Shown here: positions 36,560-46,456 of the stretch, piece by piece
How the letters are laid out: each line of letters opens with the position of its first letter
Numbering within the stretch: the first letter of the stretch is position 1
Origin: Sphingomonas gilva
GTDB taxonomy: Bacteria > Pseudomonadota > Alphaproteobacteria > Sphingomonadales > Sphingomonadaceae
Length of the DNA stretch: 64,000 nt
NCBI RefSeq assembly: GCF_003515075.1
Contig: NZ_QWLV01000003.1
Span: 62,001-126,000, forward strand
Reading direction: 5' to 3'
Made by a program: the position numbers and the translations under genes
Notes under the pieces: generated by a model
Seen by the model: the letters and a program-made list of their open reading frames with translations, nothing else
Told to the model about the DNA's origin: nothing
Database searches by the model: none

Positions 36560-38067
36560 CCGATCGTCCGCCGCCGACGCAGGACATGGCCGCGCTCGCC
36601 AAAGGCGGACGCACCAACGTCGCGGGCTTCGCGCTCCGCCTGCTCGCGCGCCTGCCCTTCCTGTTCATCGCCGGGCGGCTCTACGGGCCGGAGATCGTCG
36701 GCCGCTTCGCGCTTGCGGTGCTGATCGTCGAGCTCGCCGCGCTGCTCGCCACCCTGGGGCTCAAGCGCGGGCTCGCCCAGGCGCTTTCGACCACCGACCG
36801 GCCGCATGTCGATGTCGCATGGGACGCGATGGCGGTGGCCTTCGTCTTCTCGATCCTCGGCTCGGCTCTGCTCTTCGCCTTTCCGCAGATCATGTATCCC
36901 AACAGTCAGGTGATCGGGCTGGAGCGGCTGCTGCCGCTGATCGTCTTCGCCATCGCCTGGTCCGACGTCAGCCTCGCCGCGCTGGCCTATCGGCTGAACG
37001 TCAAGGCGGCCGTCACCGCCCGCGCGGTGGTCGAGCCGTGGACGATCAGCATCGCCGCCTGGGGTCTCTACTACGTCTCGGCGCGCGACGGGCTGATCCT
37101 CGCCTATGTGCTGTCGATGCTGGCGGCGCTGACCGCGTCGCTGATCCCGTTCGTCAGGAGCTACGGCGTTCCGCGCGGGTGGAAGCCGCGCATCCGGCCG
37201 ATCGCCGCGCTCGCCAGGCGGAACATGCCGCTCGCGGGCGCCGATGCGATCGAATGGGGCACGCGCAACGTCGATCGTTTCATCCTGGGCGTCCTGTTCG
37301 GACCCGCCGTGGTCGGCATCTACTATATGGCGCAGCAGGTCGCGTCATTGCCGCAGAAGCTGAAGACCAGCTTCGACCCCGTGCTCGGTCCCGTCATCAC
37401 GCAAAGCCTGGCGGCCGGCGACAAGGCGGCGGTGGCGCGACAGGTGCGCCAGGTCGGCTTCTGGATCATGGCGGCGCAGGCGGGGCTCGCCTTGATGGGA
37501 TCGATCCCGGCCGAAGGCGTGATGGGCGTGGTCGGCCCCGAATTCGTCGCGGGCGCCGCGGCGCTGATCTTCCTTTTGACCGCCGAGGTGCTGGCGGCGA
37601 TGGGCGCGGTCTCCGAAAGCGCGCTCGTCTATATGGCGCGTCACCGCAACCTGATGATCAGCCTCACCATGCTGGGCGTCCAGATCGCGCTGAGCTTCAT
37701 CCTGGTGTTCGCCATGCGGCGGCTGGGCTGGCCGGAGGCGTGGCAGGCGGCGGGGCCGGCGGTGGCGCTCGCCGCGTCGCTCGCGGTCACCTCGGTCATC
37801 AAATCGACCTTCCTCGCGCGGCTGCTCGGTCATCCCGTCTCGGGATGGCGCTGGCCGCTGGTGCTCGCGGCGGCGGCGGCGGGGGCGGTCGGCTGGGTGG
37901 CGGTGCAGGTGCCCGAGTGGGCCGAGTTGATCATCGGCATCCCCGCGATCATCGGCACCTATGGCTATGTGCTGTTCCGCTGGGCTTTCACGCCCGAGGA
38001 CCGCGCGCTGTTCCGCAAGCTGCCCAAGGCCGGAGAGGCGGAGCTGCCGGCAGACCAGCCCCGCTGA
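36556..38067 (+). CDS. polysaccharide/lipopolysaccharide flippase family protein (MOP superfamily)
   Basis: A 503-residue membrane protein with about 14 hydrophobic segments in the Wzx/PST arrangement, starting [28 protein letters not shown]. Such proteins flip lipid-linked oligosaccharides across the inner membrane. No glycosyltransferases are adjacent, so which polysaccharide it serves is unknown. Translationally coupled to the antiporter by ATGA; the two may simply share a transcript. Confidence 0.85.
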   Translation: MTDRPPPTQDMAALAKGGRTNVAGFALRLLARLPFLFIAGRLYGPEIVGRFALAVLIVELAALLATLGLKRGLAQALSTTDRPHVDVAWDAMAVAFVFSILGSALLFAFPQIMYPNSQVIGLERLLPLIVFAIAWSDVSLAALAYRLNVKAAVTARAVVEPWTISIAAWGLYYVSARDGLILAYVLSMLAALTASLIPFVRSYGVPRGWKPRIRPIAALARRNMPLAGADAIEWGTRNVDRFILGVLFGPAVVGIYYMAQQVASLPQKLKTSFDPVLGPVITQSLAAGDKAAVARQVRQVGFWIMAAQAGLALMGSIPAEGVMGVVGPEFVAGAAALIFLLTAEVLAAMGAVSESALVYMARHRNLMISLTMLGVQIALSFILVFAMRRLGWPEAWQAAGPAVALAASLAVTSVIKSTFLARLLGHPVSGWRWPLVLAAAAAGAVGWVAVQVPEWAELIIGIPAIIGTYGYVLFRWAFTPEDRALFRKLPKAGEAELPADQPR

Positions 38068-38115
38068 CGGCTGCTGCGGCCCATACGGCGCAAGGCAGCC
38101 TTACCGGCAATCGAA

Positions 38116-39687
38116 TCAATGCCGGAAATGGCGCATCCCGGTGAACACCATCGCCAGGCCGGCCTGGTCGGCGGCGGCGATCACCTCCTCGTCGCGGATC
38201 GATCCGCCCGGCTGGATCACCGCCGTCGCGCCCGCCTCGACCGCCGCCAATAGCCCGTCGGCGAAGGGAAAGAACGCGTCCGAGGCGACCGCCGACCCGA
38301 TCGTGCGCGGCTCCGCCCAGCCCGCCTTGTCTGCGGCGTCCTTCGCCTTCCACGCGGCGATGCGCGCGGACTCGAGCCGGTTCATCTGCCCCGCGCCGAT
38401 GCCCGCGGTGCTGCCGCCCTTCGCATAGACGATGGCGTTGGACTTGACGTGCTTGGCGATGGTCCAGGCGAAGCGGCAATCGGCCAGTTCCCGCGGTGTC
38501 GGCCGGCGCCTGGTCACCACCTTCAGCATATCGTCGGTGAGCCGCCCGCCATCGCGCGACTGGACGAGCAGCCCGCCCGCGATCGACTTGATCGCCAGTC
38601 CGGGCCGCGCCGGATCGGGTAGGTCGCCGGTCAGGAGCAGGCGCAGATTCTTCTTCTTCGCGAACACCGCCCGCGCCGCGTCGTCCGCATCGGGCGCCGC
38701 GACGACTTCGGTGAAGATCTCCGTCATCGCTTCCGCGGTCGGACCGTCGAGCGGCCGGTTGACCGCGATGATGCCGCCGAAAGCGGAGACGCTGTCGCAG
38801 GCGAGCGCCGCGCGATAGGCGTCGATCAGCGTATCCGCGCTCGCCACCCCGCACGGATTGGCGTGCTTGACGATGACCACCGTCGGCGGCCCGTCGCGAA
38901 ACTCGCTGACGAGTTCGAGCGCCGCGTCGGCGTCGTTGAGGTTGTTGTAGCTGAGCGCCTTGCCCTGCACCTGTTCGGCCTGCGCGATGCCGCGCGCGGC
39001 GGGGCCGTTCGGCAGGTACAAGGCGGCGGCCTGGTGCGGGTTCTCGCCATAGCGCAGTTCGTCGCCGCGGGTGAAGGCGAGCGGCAGCGTCGCCGGGAAG
39101 CGCTCCGCCTGGTCGGCGAAGGCGAACCATTGGGCGATCGCCGAATCATAGGCGGCGGTCGCGGCGAACGCCTTGGCGGCGAGCATCCGCCGCTGGTCGA
39201 GCGTGGTCGAGCCGCCGGCGACCAGGGCGTAATCCGCCGGATCGGTGACGATCGCGACGAAGGCGTGGTTCTTGGCCGCCGAGCGCACCATGCTCGGCCC
39301 ACCAATGTCGATATTCTCGATCACCTCGTCGCGGCCCGCACCCTTCGCGACCGTCCGCACGAACGGATAGAGGTTGACCACGACGAGATCGATCATGCCG
39401 ATCGCATGGCTCTCGGCGGACGCCATATGGCCCGCATCGTCGCGCACCGCGAGCAGCCCGCCATGAACCTTGGGGTGCAGCGTCTTGACTCGGCCGTCCA
39501 TCATCTCGGGAAAGCCGGTCAGCTCCGAAATGTCGCGCACCGAAAGCCCCGCGTCGCGCAGCGCCTTGGCGGTGCCGCCGGTGGAGACCAACTCCACCCC
39601 CGCATCCGCCAGCGTACGCCCCAGATCGACGATGCCCGTCTTGTCGGACACCGACAGCAGGGCGCGGCGGATCGGGATGGCGGTCAT
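38116..39687 (-). CDS. purH: bifunctional AICAR transformylase / IMP cyclohydrolase
   Basis: A 523-residue purine biosynthesis enzyme for the last two steps to IMP. The N-terminal cyclohydrolase part has [17 protein letters not shown] and [13 protein letters not shown]; the transformylase part has [15 protein letters not shown] (catalytic Lys-His) and the ending [15 protein letters not shown]...MRHFRH. The start at 39687 is chosen because the family begins about ten residues before SVSDKTG; the longer frame runs back through the ferredoxin terminator. Confidence 0.97.
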   Translation of the reverse strand: MTAIPIRRALLSVSDKTGIVDLGRTLADAGVELVSTGGTAKALRDAGLSVRDISELTGFPEMMDGRVKTLHPKVHGGLLAVRDDAGHMASAESHAIGMIDLVVVNLYPFVRTVAKGAGRDEVIENIDIGGPSMVRSAAKNHAFVAIVTDPADYALVAGGSTTLDQRRMLAAKAFAATAAYDSAIAQWFAFADQAERFPATLPLAFTRGDELRYGENPHQAAALYLPNGPAARGIAQAEQVQGKALSYNNLNDADAALELVSEFRDGPPTVVIVKHANPCGVASADTLIDAYRAALACDSVSAFGGIIAVNRPLDGPTAEAMTEIFTEVVAAPDADDAARAVFAKKKNLRLLLTGDLPDPARPGLAIKSIAGGLLVQSRDGGRLTDDMLKVVTRRRPTPRELADCRFAWTIAKHVKSNAIVYAKGGSTAGIGAGQMNRLESARIAAWKAKDAADKAGWAEPRTIGSAVASDAFFPFADGLLAAVEAGATAVIQPGGSIRDEEVIAAADQAGLAMVFTGMRHFRH

Positions 39688-39700
39688 GGCTTCGGTCCTG

Positions 39701-39738
39701 AAAATCGAAACGCCCCGCACCTTCGCAGGCGCGGGGCG
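39701..39738 (-). terminator. rho-independent terminator of the ferredoxin gene
   Basis: On the minus strand an 8-bp perfect stem, CGCCCCGC (39738-39731) with GCGGGGCG (39718-39711), is followed by TTTCGATTTT. It separates the ferredoxin gene from purH. Confidence 0.8.
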
Positions 39739-39760
39739 GCGTTGATCCTGATCGGCGGCG

Positions 39761-40102
39761 TCAGTCGCCGGCGCCTGGCTCGGGCGAGAAATATTTGTCG
39801 TATTTGCCCTCTTCGCCCTTGTGCTCGTCGGCGTCGGCGGGCGTCTGGCCATTGTTGCGCGTGACGTTGGGCCACTGGGCGGAGAAGGTGTTGTTGATCT
39901 CCAGCCACTGCTCCAGCCCGCTCTCGGTGTCGGGCAGGATCGCCTCGGCAGGGCATTCGGGCTCGCACACGCCGCAGTCGATGCACTCGCTGGGATTGAT
40001 CACCAGCATGTTCTCGCCCTCGTAGAAGCAATCGACGGGGCACACCTCGACGCAGTCCATATATTTGCAGCGGATGCAGGCGTCGGTGACGACATAGGTC
40101 AT
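39761..40102 (-). CDS. fdxA: seven-iron (3Fe-4S/4Fe-4S) ferredoxin FdxA
   Basis: A 113-residue ferredoxin. The first 50 residues hold both cluster sets, [17 protein letters not shown] and [12 protein letters not shown], followed by the long C-terminal extension typical of alphaproteobacterial FdxA. It carries electrons in the cytoplasm. Its ATG overlaps the stop of the S4-domain gene (ATGA), and a terminator follows, so it closes the helicase-S4-fdxA operon. Confidence 0.95.
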   Translation of the reverse strand: MTYVVTDACIRCKYMDCVEVCPVDCFYEGENMLVINPSECIDCGVCEPECPAEAILPDTESGLEQWLEINNTFSAQWPNVTRNNGQTPADADEHKGEEGKYDKYFSPEPGAGD

Positions 40103-40434
40103 GGCAGATGTTCCCTCGGGTCTTCGCCGCTCTCGCTATGTCCGGCTTTTGCGGGCGTCAACTCCGTCGCGCCTTGCTGCGAGTCGTTAGCAAGCTCGGT
40201 GACGAGCATGGCGGCCTCGGAGGCAGGTCCGCGCCGCCTGGGCAGCGCTTCGACCCGGACGATCCGCACGCGCCCGCCCCGGAAGAAGCCGATCACGCTG
40301 CCGATGCGGACCAATGCGTGCGCGCGGTCGATCCGCCGCCCGTCGAGCCTCAGATGCCCGCCTTCGGCCAGTTGCTGCGCCGCTCCCCGCGTTTTGGTGA
40401 TCCGCGCCCACCACAGGAAGCGGTCGAGCCGCAT
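40099..40434 (-). CDS. S4-domain RNA-binding protein (Hsp15-like)
   Basis: A 111-residue protein starting with an S4 RNA-binding domain ([20 protein letters not shown], then [18 protein letters not shown]) like Hsp15, which binds stalled 50S subunits. The C-terminal tail is charged. The start at 40434 is 13 bases after the helicase stop and begins exactly at the domain; an ATG 44 codons earlier lies in the helicase gene. The link with an RNA helicase and ferredoxin is conserved in alphaproteobacteria as far as I know. Confidence 0.88.
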   Translation of the reverse strand: MRLDRFLWWARITKTRGAAQQLAEGGHLRLDGRRIDRAHALVRIGSVIGFFRGGRVRIVRVEALPRRRGPASEAAMLVTELANDSQQGATELTPAKAGHSESGEDPREHLP

Positions 40435-40447
40435 GGTCGCGCCGGGA

Positions 40448-42922
40448 TCAGCCACCGGCGCCCCAATCCGCGAGCGCGGCGAAGGCGTTCCCCGGTCGGG
40501 CGACGCGCGGCGGTTCGGCGCGACGGCGCGCGCGGCCGCGCCAGGCCCAACCTTCCTTGACCGCATGGAAGCCGAGCAGCCGCATCAGCCGTTCGAGCGT
40601 GCCCGGCCGGATGCCGATCGACGTGGCGAGCGACGGATCGGGAACGAAGGCGGCGCGGCCGGGCTTCGCGTCGTGCGCCGCGCGGGCGATGCGTTCGACC
40701 AGATCGATCCGCACCGCCTGGTCGCCGATCATGCGGAAGCCCGGCGCGGGCGCATCGGCGACGCTGGCGCCGGCGGGCGCGAGATCGGGCATCGGCCGGT
40801 CGGTACGCAGCGCCGTCAGCGCCGCCGTCCAGCGCAGCGGCTCGGGCTTGAGAAGCCGCGCGTCGTAGATGTCTAGCGTGCCGATGGCCGCTCCGGTGCG
40901 GCGCAGCCGGTGCCGCATCGCCGAATCGAGCGCGGCGAGCATCGGGTCCAGCGGCGCGCGTGGCGCGATGCCGCCCGCGTCCGCCAGAGCGGCGGCGACG
41001 GCACGCAACGGCGCGGGCGCGTCGGCGTCCTTGGCCAGCATCTCCAGCCCGGCGACAGGCTTCAGATGCCGCGCGATCGAGGCTGAAAGCCATGACGCCA
41101 ACCGCTCGCGCACGCGGGTGCGGTCGATATCCTGCAGCGCGTCGAGCGCGCGGTCTGTGACGATCTGGGGGGCGAGCGGCGTCTTGCCCGCCTTCAGCCG
41201 CGCGACCTGCTGGCCCTGCCAGGCGATCGCGATCTCGCCTTCCGTCACGAGCGCGAACTCGCTGTCATCGGCCGCCGCGAGCGCGGCGGCGCGCGTGGCC
41301 AGCTCGGTCGCGAGATGGCGTTCGGCGGCCGCCAGCAGCAGCCTGGTGTCGGCCCCGCGCGCGCTGGCGTCGACCTTGAAGCGGAAGCCCGACAGCGTGC
41401 CGATCGCCTCGCCCTCGACCGCCACCTCGCCCTCCGGCCCGACGGTGACGGGCAGCGCCGCCGCGTCGCTGCCGATCTGGCGCATCAGCACCGCGGTGCG
41501 CCGATCGACGAAGCGCTGGGTCAGCCGGACGTGCAGCGCATCGGACAATTTCTCCTCGAGCGCGCGGGTGCGCTCGGCCCAGATCGCCGGTTCTGCGAGC
41601 CAGTCCTGGCGGTGCGCGACATAGGCCCAGATGCGCGCCGCGGCGATGCGGCCCGCAATCGTCTCGACATCGCCCGAGACATTGTCCAGCCGGGCGATCT
41701 CCTCGGCGAACCATGTGTGCGGGATGTGCCCCGCGCCTTCGCTCAGATGGCCGAAGATGCGCGAGACCAGGCGCGTGTGGGGTTCGGGCCCGAGCTTGCG
41801 GAAATCGGGAAGGCCGCACGCCGCCCAGAGCCGCCGCACCATCGCCGCGCCGCGCGCGCGGTCGGCGACCCAGGGCTCGTCGGCCAGCCGCTTCAACACC
41901 ATGAGGTCGACCGCCTGCGGCGCGGGACGCAGCGCCTGGCTGACCGGCGGCGCTTCGAGGCTGTCGATCAGCGCGCCGACGCTCGCGAAATCAGGCTCGC
42001 CCGATCGCCAATAGAGATGGTCGAGCGCGGGAAAGGCATGCTCCTCGATCGCCAGCACCTCTTCCGAGGTCAGCGCGCCCGGTCCTTCGGCATGGAGCGT
42101 GCCGAAGGTGCCGTCGCGCTGGTGGCGCCCGGCGCGCCCGGCGATCTGCGCCATCTCGGCGACGGTCAGCCGGCGCTGACGCCGGCCGTCGAACTTGGAC
42201 AGGCTGGCGAAGGCGACATGCGCCACGTCCATGTTGAGGCCCATGCCGATCGCATCGGTCGCGACGAGATAATCGACCTCGCCCGCCTGGAACATCGCCA
42301 CCTGCGCGTTGCGCGTGCGCGGGGAGAGCGCGCCCATCACCACCGCGGCGCCGCCGCGCAGCCGCCTGAGCGCCTCGGCGACGGCATAGACCTCCTCCGC
42401 CGAGAAGGCGACGATGGCGGAGCGGCGCGGCAGGCGCGACAGCTTCTTCGCGCCGGCGTAGCTCAACGTCGAGAAACGCGGGCGGGTGACGATCTCCGCC
42501 TCGGGCGTCAGGCTCCTCAGCATCGGACGGAGCGCTTCGGAGCCGAGGATCATCGTCTCCTCCCGCCCGCGCGCGTTGAGCAGCCGATCGGTGAAGACAT
42601 GCCCGCGCTCGGGATCGGCGCCGAGCTGCGCCTCGTCGAGGCCGACAAAGGCCAGATCATGCTCCATCGGCATCGATTCGGCGGTGCACAGGAACCAGCG
42701 GGCATTGGCCGGGGCGATCCGCTCCTCGCCGGTGATCAGCGCGACCTGGCTTTCGCCCTTCAACTTGACCACCCGGTCATAGACCTCGCGCGCCAGCAGG
42801 CGCAGCGGGAAGCCGATCATCCCGCTCGAATGCGCGCACATCCGTTCGACCGCCAGATGCGTCTTGCCGGTGTTGGTCGGCCCCAGCACCGCGGTGACCG
42901 GTGAGCGGGCATATTGGCTCAT
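40448..42922 (-). CDS. Suv3-type DEAD/H RNA helicase
   Basis: An 824-residue superfamily 2 helicase of the mitochondrial SUV3 type. Motif I is GPTNTGKTH near the N-terminus, motif II is DEAQ, and motif VI is QIAGRAGRHQ; the C-terminal half shows the helical region of this family. It probably unwinds structured RNA in decay or ribosome assembly. It heads an operon with the S4 protein and ferredoxin, diverging from a small secreted protein. Confidence 0.9.
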   Translation of the reverse strand: MSQYARSPVTAVLGPTNTGKTHLAVERMCAHSSGMIGFPLRLLAREVYDRVVKLKGESQVALITGEERIAPANARWFLCTAESMPMEHDLAFVGLDEAQLGADPERGHVFTDRLLNARGREETMILGSEALRPMLRSLTPEAEIVTRPRFSTLSYAGAKKLSRLPRRSAIVAFSAEEVYAVAEALRRLRGGAAVVMGALSPRTRNAQVAMFQAGEVDYLVATDAIGMGLNMDVAHVAFASLSKFDGRRQRRLTVAEMAQIAGRAGRHQRDGTFGTLHAEGPGALTSEEVLAIEEHAFPALDHLYWRSGEPDFASVGALIDSLEAPPVSQALRPAPQAVDLMVLKRLADEPWVADRARGAAMVRRLWAACGLPDFRKLGPEPHTRLVSRIFGHLSEGAGHIPHTWFAEEIARLDNVSGDVETIAGRIAAARIWAYVAHRQDWLAEPAIWAERTRALEEKLSDALHVRLTQRFVDRRTAVLMRQIGSDAAALPVTVGPEGEVAVEGEAIGTLSGFRFKVDASARGADTRLLLAAAERHLATELATRAAALAAADDSEFALVTEGEIAIAWQGQQVARLKAGKTPLAPQIVTDRALDALQDIDRTRVRERLASWLSASIARHLKPVAGLEMLAKDADAPAPLRAVAAALADAGGIAPRAPLDPMLAALDSAMRHRLRRTGAAIGTLDIYDARLLKPEPLRWTAALTALRTDRPMPDLAPAGASVADAPAPGFRMIGDQAVRIDLVERIARAAHDAKPGRAAFVPDPSLATSIGIRPGTLERLMRLLGFHAVKEGWAWRGRARRRAEPPRVARPGNAFAALADWGAGG

Positions 42923-42940
42923 GCCTGCAATGTCGGGGCT

Positions 42941-42955
42941 CGCGCGCGCGCGCGC
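42941..42955. repeat. alternating CG tract
   Basis: A 15-base run of alternating C and G in the divergent region between the helicase and the small secreted-protein gene, 19 bases upstream of the helicase start. Such runs can adopt Z-DNA; no function is evident. Confidence 0.6.
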
Positions 42956-43038
42956 AAGCGCCGGGCGTCGTTCAGCGCAGACTCAGGCAGCTTTTTGCAG
43001 TATGACGCGTTTTCAATCCCTTCGCAGGGAGACGAGTC

Positions 43039-43479
43039 GTGCGTTTTCTGATTGCAGCCACCGCCGCCGCGCTGATCGCGGCCCCCGTCGCCGCGCAATA
43101 TCGCGATGCGCCCCCCGAGGTTGAGTTGGCCGACCGCCTCAACGATCCGTTGCTGCAGCACGGCGTCGCCGCGTCGATGTCGGCGATGCTGGGCGCATTG
43201 CTGGATACCCAGGTCGGCGCTTTCGCCCAGTTCACCGCTCCTCATGAGGATATCCGCCCCGATGACACGCTGCGCGATCTCGCGCGGCGCGACGATCCCT
43301 ATTTCGAAGAGCGCGCCTATGCCGATGCGCGCCGCTCCACCGAGCTGATGGGTCGCATGGCGGGCAGCTTCGCGGCGATGATGCCCCAGCTGCGCGCGAC
43401 CGCCGACCGGATGCGCCACGAATTCGAGCGGATCGATCGTGATTACGAGCGCTACGACGATTACGGCTACGAAGATTGA
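43039..43479 (+). CDS. small exported protein of unknown function
   Basis: A 146-residue protein with a clear signal peptide (MRFLIAATAAALIAAPVAAQ). The mature part is mostly helical and acidic, with PDDTLRDLARRDDPYFEE in the middle and a Tyr/Asp-rich end (DRDYERYDDYGYED). I do not recognise a domain. The start is GTG after an AGGGAGA site; no ATG is near. It stands alone between the divergent helicase operon and the GST gene. A periplasmic location is the only safe inference. Confidence 0.7.
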   Translation: MRFLIAATAAALIAAPVAAQYRDAPPEVELADRLNDPLLQHGVAASMSAMLGALLDTQVGAFAQFTAPHEDIRPDDTLRDLARRDDPYFEERAYADARRSTELMGRMAGSFAAMMPQLRATADRMRHEFERIDRDYERYDDYGYED

Positions 43480-43527
43480 CGCTGGCGCTGGACGCCGCAA
43501 CCTCCAGCGTTAAAGACTGGCCGCTTC

Positions 43528-44202
43528 ATGTGGCAGCTCTTCCAATTCCCGCTTTGTCCCTTTTCGCGCAAGGTCCGGCTGCTGCTGGGCGAGAAGAGCG
43601 TCGGCTATGAGCTGGTGCGCGAAAGCCCCTGGCTCAGGCGCGACGAGTTCATCGACCTGAACCCCGCGGGGCAGACCCCGGTGATGGCCGATCCGACCAG
43701 CGGCATATTGCTGATCGATTCGACCGCGATCTGCGAATATTTCGAGGAGACGATCGACAAGGCGGCGCTGATCAACGGCACCGCGGTCAACCGCGCCGAG
43801 ATCCGCCGGCTGGTCGCCTGGTTCGACACGCAATTCTACGGCGATGTCGTGGCGCCCCTGATGTACGAGCGGATGGAGAAACGCCTCGTCCACCGCATGA
43901 CGCCCGACGCCAAGATCCTGCGCGAGGCGATGAAGCGCGCGATCGCGCATCTCGACTATGTCGATTTCCTGCTCGACCATCGAAACTGGATCGGCGGCGC
44001 GACGCTGAGCCTCGCCGATCTGGCGGCGGCGGCGCATATCTCGGTCGCCGATTATCTCGGCGGGATCGACTGGAAGGGGCACGAACAGACGCGCCGCTGG
44101 TATGCCGGATTGAAGTCGCGCCCCAGCTTCCGCCCGATGCTCGCCGAGCGGATGGAGGTGATCGCCCCGCCCAAGCATTACGACAAGCTCGACGAATTCT
44201 GA
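43528..44202 (+). CDS. glutathione S-transferase fold protein (possibly FzlA-like)
   Basis: A 224-residue two-domain protein: a thioredoxin-like N-terminal domain beginning with FPLCPFSRKVRL and NPAGQTPVM, and a helical C-terminal domain with WIGGATLSLADLAAAAHISVADY. The CPFSR turn and the ending with RRWYAGLKSRPSFRPML resemble FzlA, the GST-fold protein that binds FtsZ in Caulobacter, though a plain detoxifying GST is also possible. No cell-division gene is next to it. Confidence 0.82.
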   Translation: MWQLFQFPLCPFSRKVRLLLGEKSVGYELVRESPWLRRDEFIDLNPAGQTPVMADPTSGILLIDSTAICEYFEETIDKAALINGTAVNRAEIRRLVAWFDTQFYGDVVAPLMYERMEKRLVHRMTPDAKILREAMKRAIAHLDYVDFLLDHRNWIGGATLSLADLAAAAHISVADYLGGIDWKGHEQTRRWYAGLKSRPSFRPMLAERMEVIAPPKHYDKLDEF

Positions 44203-44261
44203 TCGTTACCGCTGAAGGCGTATTGAACTCGTCAAGATTTGCTGCGTTAGATGTCACGAAA

Positions 44262-44957
44262 ATGTCATCTTACGCCGCCTCGACTCCCGCCCGTGCGCCC
44301 GCCCTGCCATTGCTGCTGGCCGAGACGCCGCACGTCTTCCGCCTGCATTTCGGCCGGCATGTGCCGCGCGCGCGGGCCAAGGTCGGCGCCGGACGGCCGG
44401 TGCTCGTGCTGCCGGGCTTCCTGGCCAACGACCGCTCGACCCGCATGCTGCGCGCCGGCCTCGCCGAGGCCGGTTTCGACGCGCATGGCTGGGGCATGGG
44501 CCGCAATCTTGGCGTGCGCGCCGATACGCTCGACAGGATCGACGCGCTGGCCCGCCGCATCGCTGCGAACAACCCGGCGCCGCTGACCATCGTCGGCTGG
44601 AGCCTTGGCGGGCTGATCGCGCGCGAATATGCCAAGCGCGCGCCCGATCGCATCGCCCGCGTGGTCACGCTGGGCAGCCCGTTTTCGGGCGATCTGCGCG
44701 CCAACAACGCCTGGCGGCTGTACGAATGGGTCGCCCGCCACCCCGTCGACGCGCCGCCGATCGATTGCCGCCTCGCCGAAAAGCCGCCGGTCGAGACGAT
44801 CGCCTTGTGGTCGGGCCGCGACGGCGTGGTCTGCGCAGCGTCCGCGCGCGGCGAACGCGGCGAGGTCGACCGCGAACGGGAACTGCAATGCAGCCATCTC
44901 GGCTTCGCGCTCGATCCGCAGGCGATCGACGCGGTGATCGAGACCGTCGCCGCCTGA
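44262..44957 (+). CDS. alpha/beta hydrolase (lipase-like)
   Basis: A 231-residue alpha/beta hydrolase. VLVLPGFLAND leads into the fold, the nucleophile elbow is GWSLGG, the acid is likely in SGRDGVV, and the catalytic His in CSHLGF. Substrate unknown. Start uncertain: ATG at 44262 matches the fold, while a TTG at 44223 preceded by GAAGG would add 13 residues. It faces the symporter gene across 37 bases. Confidence 0.8.
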   Translation: MSSYAASTPARAPALPLLLAETPHVFRLHFGRHVPRARAKVGAGRPVLVLPGFLANDRSTRMLRAGLAEAGFDAHGWGMGRNLGVRADTLDRIDALARRIAANNPAPLTIVGWSLGGLIAREYAKRAPDRIARVVTLGSPFSGDLRANNAWRLYEWVARHPVDAPPIDCRLAEKPPVETIALWSGRDGVVCAASARGERGEVDRERELQCSHLGFALDPQAIDAVIETVAA

Positions 44958-44994
44958 CGACAGCCGCGCCGCGCGCTGCTCGGCGGAAACGGCG

Positions 44995-46326
44995 CTATGG
45001 CTCGCCGCCGGCTGGGCTCATATGCCTTGGGCGGGCGTCCCCGCCGGGGTCTGGATGTGGTTCGGCTGAGGCGAGCAGCGCGTCGCTTTCGGTCTGCGGC
45101 ACGCTGCCGGTCCGCGCCGCGACCGAGATGTTGACCGCGACGTCCATCGTCACGTTGCCGACAGTGCGGAACAGGTCGGGCACCGTCTCCACCGCGACCA
45201 GCAGCGCCAGCGCCTCGATCGGCAGGCCCATCGCGATCGCGACCGGCGCGGTCGAGGCGATGAAGCTGATCGTGCCGGGCAGGCTGACCGATCCCATCGT
45301 CGTGATCGCCGCGGTCGCGACGCCCGCGGCGATCTGCGCCGGACCCAGCGGGACGCCCATCAGATGCGCGACGTAGAGCGCGACCGCCAGGTTCATCGCC
45401 GGGCTGGTCGCGCGGAAGATCGCGACCGCGATCGGCAGCACGATGCCCGATACCGCCGCCGGCGCGCCGAGCTGTTCGGAAGACCGCAGCATCGCCGGCA
45501 GCGAGGCGAGCGAGGACTGGGTGGAGAGCGCCACCGCCTGCGCCGGCGCCACCGCGCGAGCGAAGCGGGCGAGCCCCACCCTGCCGCCGATCGCGCCCAC
45601 CGGATAGGCCGCGATCAGCACGATCGTGCCAATCGCCGAGACGATCGCGATATAATGCGCCAGCGCGCCGAACGCGGCCGTCCCCGTGCTCGCACCGACG
45701 CCGAAGGCCAGGCAGAAGATGCCGATCGGCGCGAGCAGCAGCACCCAGCCGATGATCACGATCATCGCGTCCGCGATCGCCTGGAACAGGTTGACCAGCA
45801 GCGTCCGCGGCTCGGCCGGCAGCCGCGTGACCGCGAAGGCGAAGATCATCGTGAACACGGTGAGCGGCAGGAAGGCGTCGGCCGCCGCCGCCGCGACGAC
45901 GTTGGTCGGCACGATGTTGTCGAAAAAGGCGGCGAGCCCCGGCACCGCGCCGACCGGCTCCGCCTCGCCCAGCCCCTGGCGCAGCGCCTCGGCCCATTCG
46001 GCGGGAAGCGGCCACAGCTCGAGCAGCAGCGGCACCACCGCCGCCGCCATCAGCGTCACCAGCCACAGGATGACGACGAAGGTGACGATCGCCCGTCCCG
46101 CCACCACGCCCGCGCGCGCGGCCTGGGCCGATGCGGCGATGCCGGTGACGAGCAGCGCCACCACCAGCGGGACGATGACCATCTGCAGCGCGTGCAGCCA
46201 GGCCGAGCCGATCGGGCCGGTCACCGCGACGGCCCCTTCGGCAAAGCCGGGCGCGAATCTTGCGGCAAGGATGCCGCCGATCAATCCGGCAAGCAGGGCG
46301 AGAAGAATGCGTGTCGCCTGCGACAT
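44995..46326 (-). CDS. dicarboxylate/amino-acid:cation symporter (DAACS family)
   Basis: A 443-residue inner-membrane carrier like GltP/DctA. Family signatures include the serine-rich reentrant-loop region [15 protein letters not shown] and the helix-7 stretch [17 protein letters not shown], followed by [11 protein letters not shown]. It takes up glutamate, aspartate or C4-dicarboxylates with Na+ or H+. A 21-codon open frame lies directly upstream. The last 25 residues ([21 protein letters not shown]) are a hydrophilic tail. Confidence 0.88.
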   Translation of the reverse strand: MSQATRILLALLAGLIGGILAARFAPGFAEGAVAVTGPIGSAWLHALQMVIVPLVVALLVTGIAASAQAARAGVVAGRAIVTFVVILWLVTLMAAAVVPLLLELWPLPAEWAEALRQGLGEAEPVGAVPGLAAFFDNIVPTNVVAAAAADAFLPLTVFTMIFAFAVTRLPAEPRTLLVNLFQAIADAMIVIIGWVLLLAPIGIFCLAFGVGASTGTAAFGALAHYIAIVSAIGTIVLIAAYPVGAIGGRVGLARFARAVAPAQAVALSTQSSLASLPAMLRSSEQLGAPAAVSGIVLPIAVAIFRATSPAMNLAVALYVAHLMGVPLGPAQIAAGVATAAITTMGSVSLPGTISFIASTAPVAIAMGLPIEALALLVAVETVPDLFRTVGNVTMDVAVNISVAARTGSVPQTESDALLASAEPHPDPGGDARPRHMSPAGGEP

Positions 46327-46327
46327 G

Positions 46328-46393
46328 CTAGCCCCGCGCCTTCGTCATGGCGCGCGCCAAATGGCGTTCGTCGCTCAAGCCGTGATATTTCAT
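46328..46393 (-). CDS. possible 21-residue small protein or leader peptide upstream of the symporter
   Basis: ATG at 46393 is preceded by AGGGA at a six-base spacing and opens a frame [21 protein letters not shown] ending in TAG one base before the symporter ATG. The symporter lacks its own clear ribosome site, so translation of this frame could be coupled to it. There is no independent proof of expression. Confidence 0.3.
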   Translation of the reverse strand: MKYHGLSDERHLARAMTKARG

Positions 46394-46456
46394 GCCTCGT
46401 CCCTTTTCCGACCCTGCGCTATCAGGGCATGGGACAGGCACAATGGCAAGGCTGGC

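Noticed and set aside
41315..42904. 529-codon plus-strand frame opposite the helicase
   Set aside because: Antisense shadow; the helicase on the minus strand has all motifs.
44204..44217. CGTTACCGCTGAAG, similar to the left part of operator O7
   Set aside because: Only the GTTACCGCT half matches, the other half is absent, and the neighbouring genes have no link to xylan use.
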